64,000 nucleotides of DNA from assembly GCA_016212925.1 (NCBI GenBank), contig JACRDF010000052.1, forward strand, positions 186,001-250,000, read 5' to 3'. The notes below the pieces were generated by a model. That model searched no databases, was not told the DNA's origin, and worked only from the letters and a program-made list of their open reading frames with translations. Position 1 is the first letter of the stretch. Every line of letters starts with the position of its first letter. Source of the DNA: Desulfomonile tiedjei. GTDB taxonomy: Bacteria; Desulfobacterota; Desulfomonilia; Desulfomonilales; Desulfomonilaceae. Of the stretch, positions 45,353-54,266 are shown one piece after another. Position numbers and translations under genes: made by a program.

Positions 45353-46441
45353 TCAGGAAGGGCGCGAAAAGCGCATACCGTGTCGGAAGGTGAGGCACCA
45401 ATTTCGAAGCCACTCGCCGAAAGCCGATAGCTCTCGAACGGCATAATACGGCTCTCTGTACTCTCCGTAAAAGCAGCCTTCGCAAGCATTTGCCGTCTCT
45501 TCGGCTCGACGGCCAAATTCCCGGCTCCGATAGAAAGACAGAAAGTCATGGTCGAGGATGTTGGCTATGGGTTCCTTTTCTTTGCAAAAACACACCCCTC
45601 CGTCGGGGCGAACATCCAAGCTTAATCGCCCTGCCTGGCACCGCCACGCACTATCTTCGTTGGCCAAGTTGTGAAGCCAATCCTGAAGAAAACGGGTCGA
45701 ATTCGTCAGGCCCATTCCGGCTCGGCGCATTGCCATGAGCTGCATGACTACACGGTCCCGGACACTTTCGTCGAGTCCCTGAAGAGTGAAGCTCCTGTCT
45801 TCCCCCCGGAATTGGTAATCATTGCTTCTCTCGCCCGGGTTCCGGGCTATCATTACAGGAGTTACGTAGGTATATACGCCCATCTTCCGGAAAAAGCCTA
45901 CAAGCTCCGGCAGCTCTTCAAAGTTGTAGCGCGATGCCACCACATTGGCTTGCGTCAAACCCCTTGACAATAGTTTTCTGGCCAACTTAAGGGTACGCAA
46001 TGAATTAGCTACGGCATTCCGCGTCCCGGAGATGGAGTCCTGGACCGCCTCATCCAGCGTGTCAATCGATACACTCAAGTCCCTGAGCCCGGCACGTGAG
46101 CATGCGGCCATGAGTTCGGGGGTCACTTGAGGCCCTCCGTTCGTCTGAACTCGAACTGAAAAGCCCTGATTTGCAAACACGGCGACGACATCGGGAAGAT
46201 CCTTTCGGAGGAAAGGTTCCCCGCCAGTGATCACCACGTGGCGAGCACCAAGTTTCGCCAGCCGCCGACCAACTTCAGTGATGGACTGTAGGTCAAGTTC
46301 TGTAGAATCTCCTCCACGCCTGTGGATTCCGCACATTCGGCAGTCGTAATTGCATCTGTACGTAACGTGCAATCGTACATAAAAAGGGCGTCCAAAAAAC
46401 CTGGCACCCAGAATCCCTGCCGCAGTGTTAAACAGTTTCAT
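45353..46441 (-). CDS. radical SAM protein with SPASM-like C-terminus
   Basis: 362 residues. VTYRCNYDCRMCGI gives the CxxxCxxC SAM cluster (~27-34); VVITGGEPFLRKDL is the SAM-binding GGEP motif; SVSIDTLDEAV and other TIM-barrel strands follow. C-terminal Cys residues (WRCQAGRL, GVCFCKEKEP, ACEGCFYGE) suggest additional iron-sulfur clusters as in SPASM/twitch domains, used by peptide- or sugar-modifying enzymes. No obvious precursor peptide is adjacent. Divergent from the membrane-TPR genes. Confidence 0.87.
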   Translation of the reverse strand: MKLFNTAAGILGARFFGRPFYVRLHVTYRCNYDCRMCGIHRRGGDSTELDLQSITEVGRRLAKLGARHVVITGGEPFLRKDLPDVVAVFANQGFSVRVQTNGGPQVTPELMAACSRAGLRDLSVSIDTLDEAVQDSISGTRNAVANSLRTLKLARKLLSRGLTQANVVASRYNFEELPELVGFFRKMGVYTYVTPVMIARNPGERSNDYQFRGEDRSFTLQGLDESVRDRVVMQLMAMRRAGMGLTNSTRFLQDWLHNLANEDSAWRCQAGRLSLDVRPDGGVCFCKEKEPIANILDHDFLSFYRSREFGRRAEETANACEGCFYGEYREPYYAVRELSAFGEWLRNWCLTFRHGMRFSRPS

Positions 46442-46976
46442 GCAGGGCTCTCACGTTTCTCCATTTCACATCTCTCATCGTAATGGGAGCGACCTGTCTG
46501 CGTCGACAGATGACATTCCATAGTCGCAGGGAACCTTGCCTGCGGACTCCACCGCAAGTCCATCAAGTCGGCTGGACAGCCGCGTTCATGCCTGGCAGGG
46601 GCCGAGTCCCGCGGGCAAACGGCCTGTCCGGCTAAGGCTTGATTATATCTCATCGTGAGACTGCGCGCCACTCCCCAGGTTGAGGGGCCTGATTGGGTTG
46701 CACACTCCCGGAATCCTCTTATCGGGCCAAATGCTCAGCCCGTGTGGATCGGCCACACCAGGTGTAGCACGCAGGAATAGGGTCTTGCGGAAGAGATTGG
46801 AACTTATTTCATTTTCTTGCATACGGACACTTGATAACGGTGCCCTTGACGCGGACCTCTGTCTCGCTTTTAATACCTGCAAGGCATGCAGGCCTTAATG
46901 GGCTTCGCTGGAAGAAAGCTTGCGTGGGCGAATGATAATCTTCCCGCACACGCCATCGGCTTCGACGGAGACTTCG
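46442..46976. other. 535-base divergent intergenic region
   Basis: Between the radical SAM gene (minus) and the first membrane-TPR gene (plus). Small frames on both strands are not convincing genes. It ends with the GGAG ribosome site at 46967-46970. Confidence 0.4.
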
Positions 46977-49085
46977 ATGACCAGGAACAATTGGAGCTTA
47001 CTGCTTGTTGTCCTGCCCATGTTTATTCTTGTGGCATTGGCCCTGCATTGGAACTCCTTTACCGCGCCCATGTACTACGACAGTGTTGGAGAGCTGGAAT
47101 CGAAGGAGCATATCTATGCTTCGGGCCTGCTCAAGGTTATCCAACTTTACCCTCAGCGGCCTGTCCCGTTTCTGAGTTTCTATCTCAACTACATGATATG
47201 GGGGATGAATCCGTTCTATTTTAGGATCATCAATGCGGTGATTCTGGCGCTTACCGCTCTGGTTGCGGCCGGAGTCTTCATTCTCATGATTGATATTGCC
47301 GTGCCCGCGAACTCAGCGAGTTGGAGACAAAGGCAGGCTGTCGGTATTTTTCTCGGGCTTGTGTTTCTAGCGCATCCTATTCAGACCTATTTTGTTGCGT
47401 ACATCTGGCAAAGAGTCGGGCTTCTATGTTGTTTTTTCTACATCTCCTCATTGGGGATGTACTTGGCCACCCGTACGGGTCGATTTCCGCACACCGTTGC
47501 GGGTTACATCTTCTGTTTGGTCCTCTTTTGCCTGGCGCTGATGAGCAAGGAGAAGGCGGCCACGCTCCCCGTGGTCTTGACACTCGCGGAAATCGCGTTT
47601 TTCCGGAATGGGTGGAAGAATCTGCTCAGGCGCATCGGAGTATTCATCGTACTGCTGATTCCGCTGCTCGTTATACTATCATTTCTTGTGCGTCCGCACG
47701 GTGAGATAGCGGGATCACCAGGGATCCTGGCCACTATTGGCAAACATTATGCCTATAGCAATTTAAGCCTCTCTCAGGTTGTACTCTCGCAGTGCAGGGT
47801 CTTATTCTCTTACCTGGAGATGATTATAGCCCCCGTGTCCTCTAATGTGAGGTTTACCACTGCCCACGTCATATTCTCCTCGCCCTTGGAATCGCTGGAG
47901 ATTGCGGTTTCGGTTCTCGGGGTATGCGCGATTTTCGCCGCGAGCATTCTCTTGATCAAGAAAAGGCCGCTTAGTGGATTTGGTTTGCTTTTCTTTCTCG
48001 TGAACCTGATCCCGGAAGCGATTTCTGTCCCGCAGTACCTTTTCTTTGCCCATCGAGCGAATCTGCCTATGTTCGGCCTGTTGTTGGTTTTGGGAGACGT
48101 TGTTCTTGTAATCCTGGCACGCGCCAGATCTCTTGCCTCGCGGAAATGGTATTTGAGCGCACCCGTCGCGGCTTCCTTGGCCGCGCTGGTGATCCTGGCG
48201 ATCAGCGCTGTGACCATCTCAAAGGCAAGACTGTGGCAGGACCCGGTGGCCTTCTGGACGGAGATAGTGGACGGGCTCCCCCTTAATCACGAGAAGCTTG
48301 AAAAACGGGTCATTGTTGATGCACTGGGCAATCTGGGCACTTCCCTGCAACGCCAGGCAAAGGTCTCTGAAGCTATCTCGATCCTTCGGAGGGCAGCGGG
48401 AATCGATCCCCTCTATGCGCGGACGCATCTCGCCCTCGGGGTTGCTCACAGTCAGTTGGGCGAAATGTCCGAAGCGGAGTCAGCACTAAAAAGGGCCGTA
48501 GAGACAGATCCGAGTTCGGCGGCTGCCCGATTTGGTTTAGCCGAACTTTATTTGACTCAGGACAAGGTTTCGGAAGCATGGCCTCATATGCAGAAAGTGG
48601 CAGATCTCGCACCGTACGATCCGAAAGGCTTTAATGGTATGGGCACGGTCTTGCTTCGCCAGGGGAATGCATCCGAGGCTGTTGCGTTTTTTCGAAAGGC
48701 GATTGAGATCGCGCCCGGGTTTCACGAGGCGCAGTACAACCTTGGGGAAGCGCTCGCAAACTTGGGACGGGACGGAGAGGCAGTCAAGCACCTCAGGAGG
48801 TCCGTGGACTTGAAGCCCAGCAACTGGAGAGCCCACAACAGTCTGGGACTCGTCCTAACAAAAACCGGGAACACGAGGGAAGCCACGACGCACTTTCGTG
48901 AGGCTCTGGCCCTGAAACCTGACGATTGGGGCGTCCACAACAATCTCGGAGCCCTCCTGGCCAAATCAGGAAACCTTGAACAAGCCGCTGTCCACTTTCA
49001 AGAGGCTGTAAGAATAAATCCGGATGACATTTCGGCAAGGAAGAATCTTGAAAGAGTTCGTCGGTTGATCGGAACTCTACGGTAG
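46977..49085 (+). CDS. polytopic membrane protein with C-terminal TPR repeats (TMTC-like), copy 1
   Basis: 702 residues from the ATG at 46977, which has GGAG 6 bases upstream. About ten to eleven membrane helices over residues 1-430; the first loop reads SFTAPMYYDSVGELESKEHI, where an acidic Asp after the first helix recalls GT-C glycosyltransferases. The last ~250 residues are seven TPR-like repeats (for example NNLGALLAKSGNLEQAAVHF). This plan resembles TMTC proteins, which in animals O-mannosylate cadherins; the bacterial relatives are uncharacterised. A paralogue follows in tandem. Confidence 0.75.
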   Translation: MTRNNWSLLLVVLPMFILVALALHWNSFTAPMYYDSVGELESKEHIYASGLLKVIQLYPQRPVPFLSFYLNYMIWGMNPFYFRIINAVILALTALVAAGVFILMIDIAVPANSASWRQRQAVGIFLGLVFLAHPIQTYFVAYIWQRVGLLCCFFYISSLGMYLATRTGRFPHTVAGYIFCLVLFCLALMSKEKAATLPVVLTLAEIAFFRNGWKNLLRRIGVFIVLLIPLLVILSFLVRPHGEIAGSPGILATIGKHYAYSNLSLSQVVLSQCRVLFSYLEMIIAPVSSNVRFTTAHVIFSSPLESLEIAVSVLGVCAIFAASILLIKKRPLSGFGLLFFLVNLIPEAISVPQYLFFAHRANLPMFGLLLVLGDVVLVILARARSLASRKWYLSAPVAASLAALVILAISAVTISKARLWQDPVAFWTEIVDGLPLNHEKLEKRVIVDALGNLGTSLQRQAKVSEAISILRRAAGIDPLYARTHLALGVAHSQLGEMSEAESALKRAVETDPSSAAARFGLAELYLTQDKVSEAWPHMQKVADLAPYDPKGFNGMGTVLLRQGNASEAVAFFRKAIEIAPGFHEAQYNLGEALANLGRDGEAVKHLRRSVDLKPSNWRAHNSLGLVLTKTGNTREATTHFREALALKPDDWGVHNNLGALLAKSGNLEQAAVHFQEAVRINPDDISARKNLERVRRLIGTLR

Positions 49086-49246
49086 GGGAACCCCAGTCGG
49101 GTTGGTCGTCAATTGCCTCGCTCTCAAGGTTTATTCTGTCGCCGAATCCGCCCCCCGGTTCCTGGGGTTGCTGCACTGAGCCGCTGTCAGTGCGGGTAGT
49201 TTTTCAGCATGACTGAAATATTCACATGAACAAGGAGCATCGCGCA

Positions 49247-51346
49247 ATGGGGCTTAATTGGCGCTTATGGTTTGTTGCGCTTCTGCTGTTTATTATCGCG
49301 GCTCTGGCGCTTCACTACAGTTCCTTCAGCGCGCCCATGTACTACGACAGTCTCATCCAGTTGCAGACCAAGGAGCACATTTACGCTTCGGGGGATTTGT
49401 TAAAGGTCATCCAGATTTTTCCTCAACGCCCCGCGGCCATGATCAGCTTCTATGTTAACTACCTGATATGGGGCATGAATCCATATTATTTTCGGGTGGT
49501 CAACGCTGTGCTCCTCGCCCTCACCGCGTTCATGGCCGCTCTGACAATCATGCTCATCTTTGTGGCTTCAGGGTCTGCGAACGCAGTTGATTCACGCGAG
49601 AAGCAAGCTGTGGCCCTGGTCCTCGGGTTCGTCTTTCTGGTGCACCCTGTGCAAACGTATTTCGTTGCGTACATCTGGCAGAGGATGGGGCTTCTGGCAT
49701 GCCTCTTCTTTTTTTCAGCTTTCACCGCTTATTTGGGCGCTCGGACAGGCTTAATTAAGCGCGCCGTGTGGGGTTACGCCGCGTGTGCGATGCTGTTCAT
49801 TCTGGCCCTCTCAAGCAAAGAGAACGCTGCCACGCTCCCTGTTGTGCTGATACTCGCTGAAACTGCGTTCTTCCGGGAGGGTCGGAAAAGCCTGCTTAAA
49901 CGCTCGGGTGTAATTGCAGCGATCGCTATCGTTGTGGTGGCGGCCCTGTCGCTTCTGGAGCGTCCGCATGGGTTGGGAGAATCCTCCGGGATTCTGACCA
50001 CAGTTGCAAAGTATTACGGGGAGGCCGGTCTGGCGGTCTCTCAGGTCGTTATTTCCCAGTGCCGGGTCCTGTTCTCCTATCTGTTCATGCTCCTGATTCC
50101 TGCCGCCTCCAACGTGCCGTTAACCGCTGCTCAAGTCATTTATGACTCGCCGTTTGAATCTCCCGTAATAGCGGCAGCGGTGGTCGGGACTCTGGCCATC
50201 CTTTCAATAGGGATATACCTTCTCCGGAAGCGTCCGTTAACAGGATTCGGATTGCTCTTTTTTCTGCTGAACCTAATGCCGGAAGCCTTTCTGGTCCCCC
50301 AATACCTGTTTTTCGCTTACCGGGCGACATTGCCGATGTTCGGGCTCCTGCTGGTTTTGGCCGATGGACTTCTCTTCGTTTTGGCGAAGACCGGCTCTGT
50401 TTCTTCGAGGAAATGGCATCTGGGACCGCTTGCCGCAGGCCTTGCGGCCGCGATAGTTATAATGAGCGCGCTTACAGTATCAAAGGCGCAATTGTGGAGA
50501 GATCCCGTCGCCTTTTGGACGGACATCGTGGAAGCCTTGCCGCCCTATAAAGACAAGGTGGAGAAAAAAATCACGCTTCATGCTTTGATTAGCCTGAGCG
50601 CCGCGCTTCACGCGGAAAACAGAAGCAGCGAAGCGATTGCCATAATCCAGAGAACCTTGGAAGTTGATCCGAACAACTCCATGGCTTACGGGCAACTTGG
50701 CGAAGCGTATAGGACTCTGGGGGACCTGAAAAAGGGTGAATCTTACTTGAAGAAAGCTGTTGAGCTTGATCCCGATGCGGTGGCCTTCCGGACCGTACTG
50801 GCAGAATTCTATTTGGCGCAGGACAACCTGCCGGAGGCTTGGTTACATATGCAGCGGGCCGCGGCACTTGCGCCATCTGATCCGCGGTGCTTGACAGGGC
50901 TCGGTAGGATTCTGGTTCGGCAGGGCAAAGATACCGAGGCGATATCATACTTCCGCCAGGCCATTAAGGTCGCGCCAGGCTCCGGGGAGGCCCGGTACCA
51001 CCTCGGCGAGACTTACGTAAATATGGGGATGGACCGAGATGCGGAACACCAGTTCAGGCAGGCCCTGCAACTGAAACGGCAATACTGGCAGGCACATAAC
51101 AGCCTGGGTTTGCTGCTGGCAAAATCCGGCAACGTCACTTCCGCGACGGCCCACTTCCGCGAAGCTCTGGCCCTGAATCCGGGAAACTGGAGAGTCCACA
51201 ACAACCTGGGGGCCCTCCTTGCCAAATCCGGAAACTTCCAACAGGCGGCCGTTCACTTCCAAGAAGCTGTAAGAATTAACCCCGATGACATGTCGGCCAG
51301 GAAGAATCTTGAAAGAATTCGGCGCATGACAGGGACGTCCCGGTAA
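49247..51346 (+). CDS. polytopic membrane protein with C-terminal TPR repeats (TMTC-like), copy 2
   Basis: 699 residues from the ATG at 49247, with GGAG 9 bases upstream; a start seven codons earlier lacks a ribosome site. Same plan as the upstream gene: SFSAPMYYDSLIQLQTKEHI in the first loop, HPVQTYFVAYIWQRMGLLA, FWTDIVEALPP before the TPR region, and a last repeat almost identical to copy 1. Strong conservation in both halves indicates tandem gene duplication. Probably membrane-bound with the TPR region in the periplasm or cytosol; orientation cannot be settled by eye. Confidence 0.75.
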   Translation: MGLNWRLWFVALLLFIIAALALHYSSFSAPMYYDSLIQLQTKEHIYASGDLLKVIQIFPQRPAAMISFYVNYLIWGMNPYYFRVVNAVLLALTAFMAALTIMLIFVASGSANAVDSREKQAVALVLGFVFLVHPVQTYFVAYIWQRMGLLACLFFFSAFTAYLGARTGLIKRAVWGYAACAMLFILALSSKENAATLPVVLILAETAFFREGRKSLLKRSGVIAAIAIVVVAALSLLERPHGLGESSGILTTVAKYYGEAGLAVSQVVISQCRVLFSYLFMLLIPAASNVPLTAAQVIYDSPFESPVIAAAVVGTLAILSIGIYLLRKRPLTGFGLLFFLLNLMPEAFLVPQYLFFAYRATLPMFGLLLVLADGLLFVLAKTGSVSSRKWHLGPLAAGLAAAIVIMSALTVSKAQLWRDPVAFWTDIVEALPPYKDKVEKKITLHALISLSAALHAENRSSEAIAIIQRTLEVDPNNSMAYGQLGEAYRTLGDLKKGESYLKKAVELDPDAVAFRTVLAEFYLAQDNLPEAWLHMQRAAALAPSDPRCLTGLGRILVRQGKDTEAISYFRQAIKVAPGSGEARYHLGETYVNMGMDRDAEHQFRQALQLKRQYWQAHNSLGLLLAKSGNVTSATAHFREALALNPGNWRVHNNLGALLAKSGNFQQAAVHFQEAVRINPDDMSARKNLERIRRMTGTSR

Positions 51347-51441
51347 AATGAGATGAATCAGATTGGCTCTCAGGGTCTTTCAATTGGTTTTGATCACGTG
51401 ATTGTTGCTTGCAACGGCAGATCCTCACGTGAAAAAAAACA

Positions 51442-51470
51442 TTGACCTTGCGAGAATTCTTTAATATTAT
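51442..51470 (+). promoter_or_regulatory. sigma70-type promoter of barrel gene 1
   Basis: TTGACC (51442-51447), 17-base spacer, TATTAT (51465-51470). The whole box and ~90 bases of leader are duplicated upstream of barrel gene 2. Confidence 0.7.
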
Positions 51471-51565
51471 CGGATCAAGTCAAAAGGTTCGAAATTTCAT
51501 TGTTGGATTGCGAATCTGACGCTCCTGGCGCAGGTTTGTTTCGTTTTTTGTCTGGAGGTATGGTC

Positions 51566-52567
51566 ATGAAAAAGGGTTTGATTCTTTTTGCCGCCTTATT
51601 AATAATCACCGGCGCCGCTTCTGTGCATGCTCAAGGCCTATTGGGTTACGGTTTGCCGGGAGTCCCCATGTTCGGGGGAGGCGGTCCGGGCGCGTATGGT
51701 CCTTACGCACGGCCTTTCTTTACCCCCCCCACTTTCTACGTCGGGTGGATGGAATCCTACAAACATGCCACCTTTGGGTATGACGACACGGACTTTGGCA
51801 CCCTCCTTGGTATAAAACACCGCTATCCCCTGTCAGGTCTGTGGCTGGGGCTGGAAGAAAAGATCAACGTGGGTGAAAACTGTGAAATCATTCTCGACGG
51901 TTGGGTACTAGTGCCCTCAAATCGTAGGGGCACAGAGCAGGAAGTTAACACTTTCGCCATCGGAACTATCGGCGGCCAATTCGCGTCAATTCAAGGCGGA
52001 AGAAGCTGGAACGCCAGGCCTGATTGGTGGTACATAGACGCCCTGGGCGCCTGCGGTTGCTCCAAGACCTTTATGGTGCTGGCCGGCTTTCGGTACGAGC
52101 ATTTTTCAGTGCAGCTCAACGATCCCCAGGACCCTGTTTTCGTCGCGATAACCGGTGACGATAGGGCTGACCTCACTGTCAACAGCTATCAGCCCTTGGT
52201 CGGGGTTCAGTACAGATTAGGGGGCGGGTCCGGTGGAAGTATTAACGTCCGGATGATGGGCTTCCCTTATGTGCCTGCTGACGTGAAATTCTATCAAACC
52301 GCGACGGGTGGGACCACCAGAGTCGAGTCCAATGGAAATTTCAAGGACAGCTATTTCTTTGAGATTTTTGCTCAAGCCGAGCGGAACATATTTGGCGACG
52401 CTAATATAGGCGCGTTTTTCCGCTGGAACCTGCTTCACGGCCGCGCAAGACTGAACAGCGAATTGGTGCCGGGGGGGCTTTTCAATAACGAAGATAGAGC
52501 TACCCTTGACCGAAATACTCTAACGTTTGGCGGAAGCTTTTCATTGAATTTCGTAACCCCGTACTAG
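51566..52567 (+). CDS. outer-membrane beta-barrel protein, tandem paralogue 1
   Basis: 333 residues from the ATG at 51566; GGAGG lies 7 bases upstream, too close to the ATG two codons earlier. Signal peptide MKKGLILFAALLIITGAASV...HAQ, then a Gly-rich segment (GLLGYGLPGVPMFGGGG) and amphipathic strands such as WLGLEEKINVGENCEIILDG and FAQAERNIFGDANIGAFFRW. Ends FNFVTPY-like (SFSLNFVTPY), a C-terminal aromatic barrel signal. Cys pairs (GACGCSK) are unusual for barrels. Family not recognised; closest relative is the next gene. Confidence 0.78.
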   Translation: MKKGLILFAALLIITGAASVHAQGLLGYGLPGVPMFGGGGPGAYGPYARPFFTPPTFYVGWMESYKHATFGYDDTDFGTLLGIKHRYPLSGLWLGLEEKINVGENCEIILDGWVLVPSNRRGTEQEVNTFAIGTIGGQFASIQGGRSWNARPDWWYIDALGACGCSKTFMVLAGFRYEHFSVQLNDPQDPVFVAITGDDRADLTVNSYQPLVGVQYRLGGGSGGSINVRMMGFPYVPADVKFYQTATGGTTRVESNGNFKDSYFFEIFAQAERNIFGDANIGAFFRWNLLHGRARLNSELVPGGLFNNEDRATLDRNTLTFGGSFSLNFVTPY

Positions 52568-52678
52568 CGGCACGGTCCCGCGATTTTGACGGAAAATTGC
52601 CGGTGCACCACCGGTCGAGATCACGTTAGCTACGGTTGTTGGCTGCCGTAAGCGCAACGAAACGTTGCATATCCCTAC

Positions 52679-52718
52679 AAAAGCCCCCAGGTTCCTTTGG
52701 GATCTTGGGGGTTTTTTT
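52679..52718 (+). terminator. rho-independent terminator after barrel gene 1
   Basis: Arms gcccccagg (52683-52691) and cttggggg (52704-52711), followed by a seven-T run. 110 bases after the stop codon. Confidence 0.85.
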
Positions 52719-52895
52719 GCATCTCGTGGGTCGGAGTTCGACCATCCTGAGAGGCTGATGCGAGGGTCACGTTTTGGCTGCCTTGTGGCCCGTACTGTGC
52801 TCCAAATGCGGGAACGGCGGGAACAGAGGTTCCCCACAGTTAGGCCGACACGATCTTGCTTTTTCTAAGCCATGAACCTTACATGGAGAAAAACA

Positions 52896-52924
52896 TTGAC
52901 GTTGCGAGGATTCTTTTATAATAT
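52896..52924 (+). promoter_or_regulatory. sigma70-type promoter of barrel gene 2
   Basis: TTGACG (52896-52901), 17-base spacer, TAATAT (52919-52924). Position relative to the start (94 bases from the -10 to the ATG) matches that of barrel gene 1 (95 bases). Confidence 0.7.
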
Positions 52925-53018
52925 TACGCCAAGTTAAAAGATTGAGATTAGGTTTCTTGCCTTACGAATCTGCCGCTTCGGGCGCAGATTTGTTGAGGTT
53001 TTCTTTGGAGGAATGGTC

Positions 53019-54032
53019 ATGAAAAAGGGCTTGTTCCTATTCATTGCGTTATTGATACTAACAGGTGCCGCTTCTGTGCATGCGCAGGGGTTATTGGGCT
53101 ACGGTCTGCCTGGGGCGCCTCAATTTCCGGCAAGCGGTGCGGGCGCGTATGGTTATTCCACAACGCCTTTTCTAGCCCCACCCACCTTCTACATCGGTTG
53201 GATGGAATCCTACAAGAATACCACTTTTAGGTTTGACGGCAGCAACCTTGGCAGCGCCAGATGGCCGGCGGCAGGCCTGTGGTTGGGTCTGGAAGAAAAG
53301 ATCAACGTCAGCGAAAGCTGTGGCGTGGCCGTTGACGGGTGGATCCTCGTGCCGACGAATCGCCGGAGCGGCGGAGCGGAGCCCTTAACCACGGTAGTTT
53401 TTGACACTTCTGGCATACCTATCTCAACAACGACAAGTCTAGGCTCGGGAACGTGGGATACCAGGAATGACTGGTGGTACGTGGATGCGATGGGGTACTG
53501 TGGTTGTTCCAAGACCTTTGCAGTGTTGGCAGGGTTTCGATACGAGCATTTTTCAACGCGTTTCAGGGATCCGAAGGCCTTTGAGCAGATCACAATAGAT
53601 TTCAATGGCGGAACTGCGACCACATCAGACCCCGATGCTGGGGCGGATTTTACGGTCAACAGCTACCAGCCGTACGTGGGCGTCCAATACTTTCTAGGCG
53701 GACCGACCGGCAGCATTAACATCCGGCTGCTCGGTTTCCCCTACGTGCCGGCCGACGTGAACTGGCTTTTAACAGGGGGGGGCGCCTCAATCACGTCGAA
53801 AGGAAATTTGAAAGACAGCTATTTTTTTGAGCTTTTTGCTCAGGCCGAACGGAACATTTTCGGCAACGCCAATATTGGCGGCTTTTTCCGCTGGAACTTG
53901 CTTCACGGTCGCACATCACTTCATACAGAAGTTTTGCCGGCAATTGGCAGCATCGATAATGTTGGCTCTTTTGACCGGAATACCCTGACGTTCGGCGGAA
54001 GTTTTTCCTTGAACTTCGTCACTCCGTACTAA
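53019..54032 (+). CDS. outer-membrane beta-barrel protein, tandem paralogue 2
   Basis: 337 residues from the ATG at 53019, with GGAGG upstream as in copy 1. Same signal peptide (MKKGLFLFIALLILTGAASV), same GLLGYGLPGAPQ start of the mature protein, same WYVDAMGYCGCSKTFAVLAG and FAQAERNIFGNANIGGFFRW and the terminal SFSLNFVTPY. Differences cluster in the loops (for example a Ser/Thr-rich insertion around 125-150), as expected for diversified surface loops. Tandem duplication including promoter and terminator. Confidence 0.78.
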   Translation: MKKGLFLFIALLILTGAASVHAQGLLGYGLPGAPQFPASGAGAYGYSTTPFLAPPTFYIGWMESYKNTTFRFDGSNLGSARWPAAGLWLGLEEKINVSESCGVAVDGWILVPTNRRSGGAEPLTTVVFDTSGIPISTTTSLGSGTWDTRNDWWYVDAMGYCGCSKTFAVLAGFRYEHFSTRFRDPKAFEQITIDFNGGTATTSDPDAGADFTVNSYQPYVGVQYFLGGPTGSINIRLLGFPYVPADVNWLLTGGGASITSKGNLKDSYFFELFAQAERNIFGNANIGGFFRWNLLHGRTSLHTEVLPAIGSIDNVGSFDRNTLTFGGSFSLNFVTPY

Positions 54033-54102
54033 CGGCGGATTTTGCAGAACATTTAGATTACGCGCCGGCTGCATAGAAGCCACCACGCAGTAAGAATAAT
54101 TC

Positions 54103-54146
54103 AAAAAGCCCCCAAGTTCGTCTTTACGATCTTGGGGGCTTTTTTG
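54103..54146. terminator. bidirectional terminator between convergent genes
   Basis: Arms aaaaagcccccaag (54103-54116) and cttgggggcttttt (54131-54144) with A-run and T-run on the two sides, so it can stop transcription of barrel gene 2 (plus) and of the dehydrogenase/hydratase fusion (minus). Confidence 0.85.
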
Positions 54147-54266
54147 GGTGCTCTTGTCCCCTGCTTTAGTATGGTCAAAGCCGGTTTGGGGCGAATAGCG
54201 AAAAGATTCCGGGGAGAATCCTCGTGAAAGACCCTCCCCGGGAAAAGACTCGCTGTGGTCTAATCT

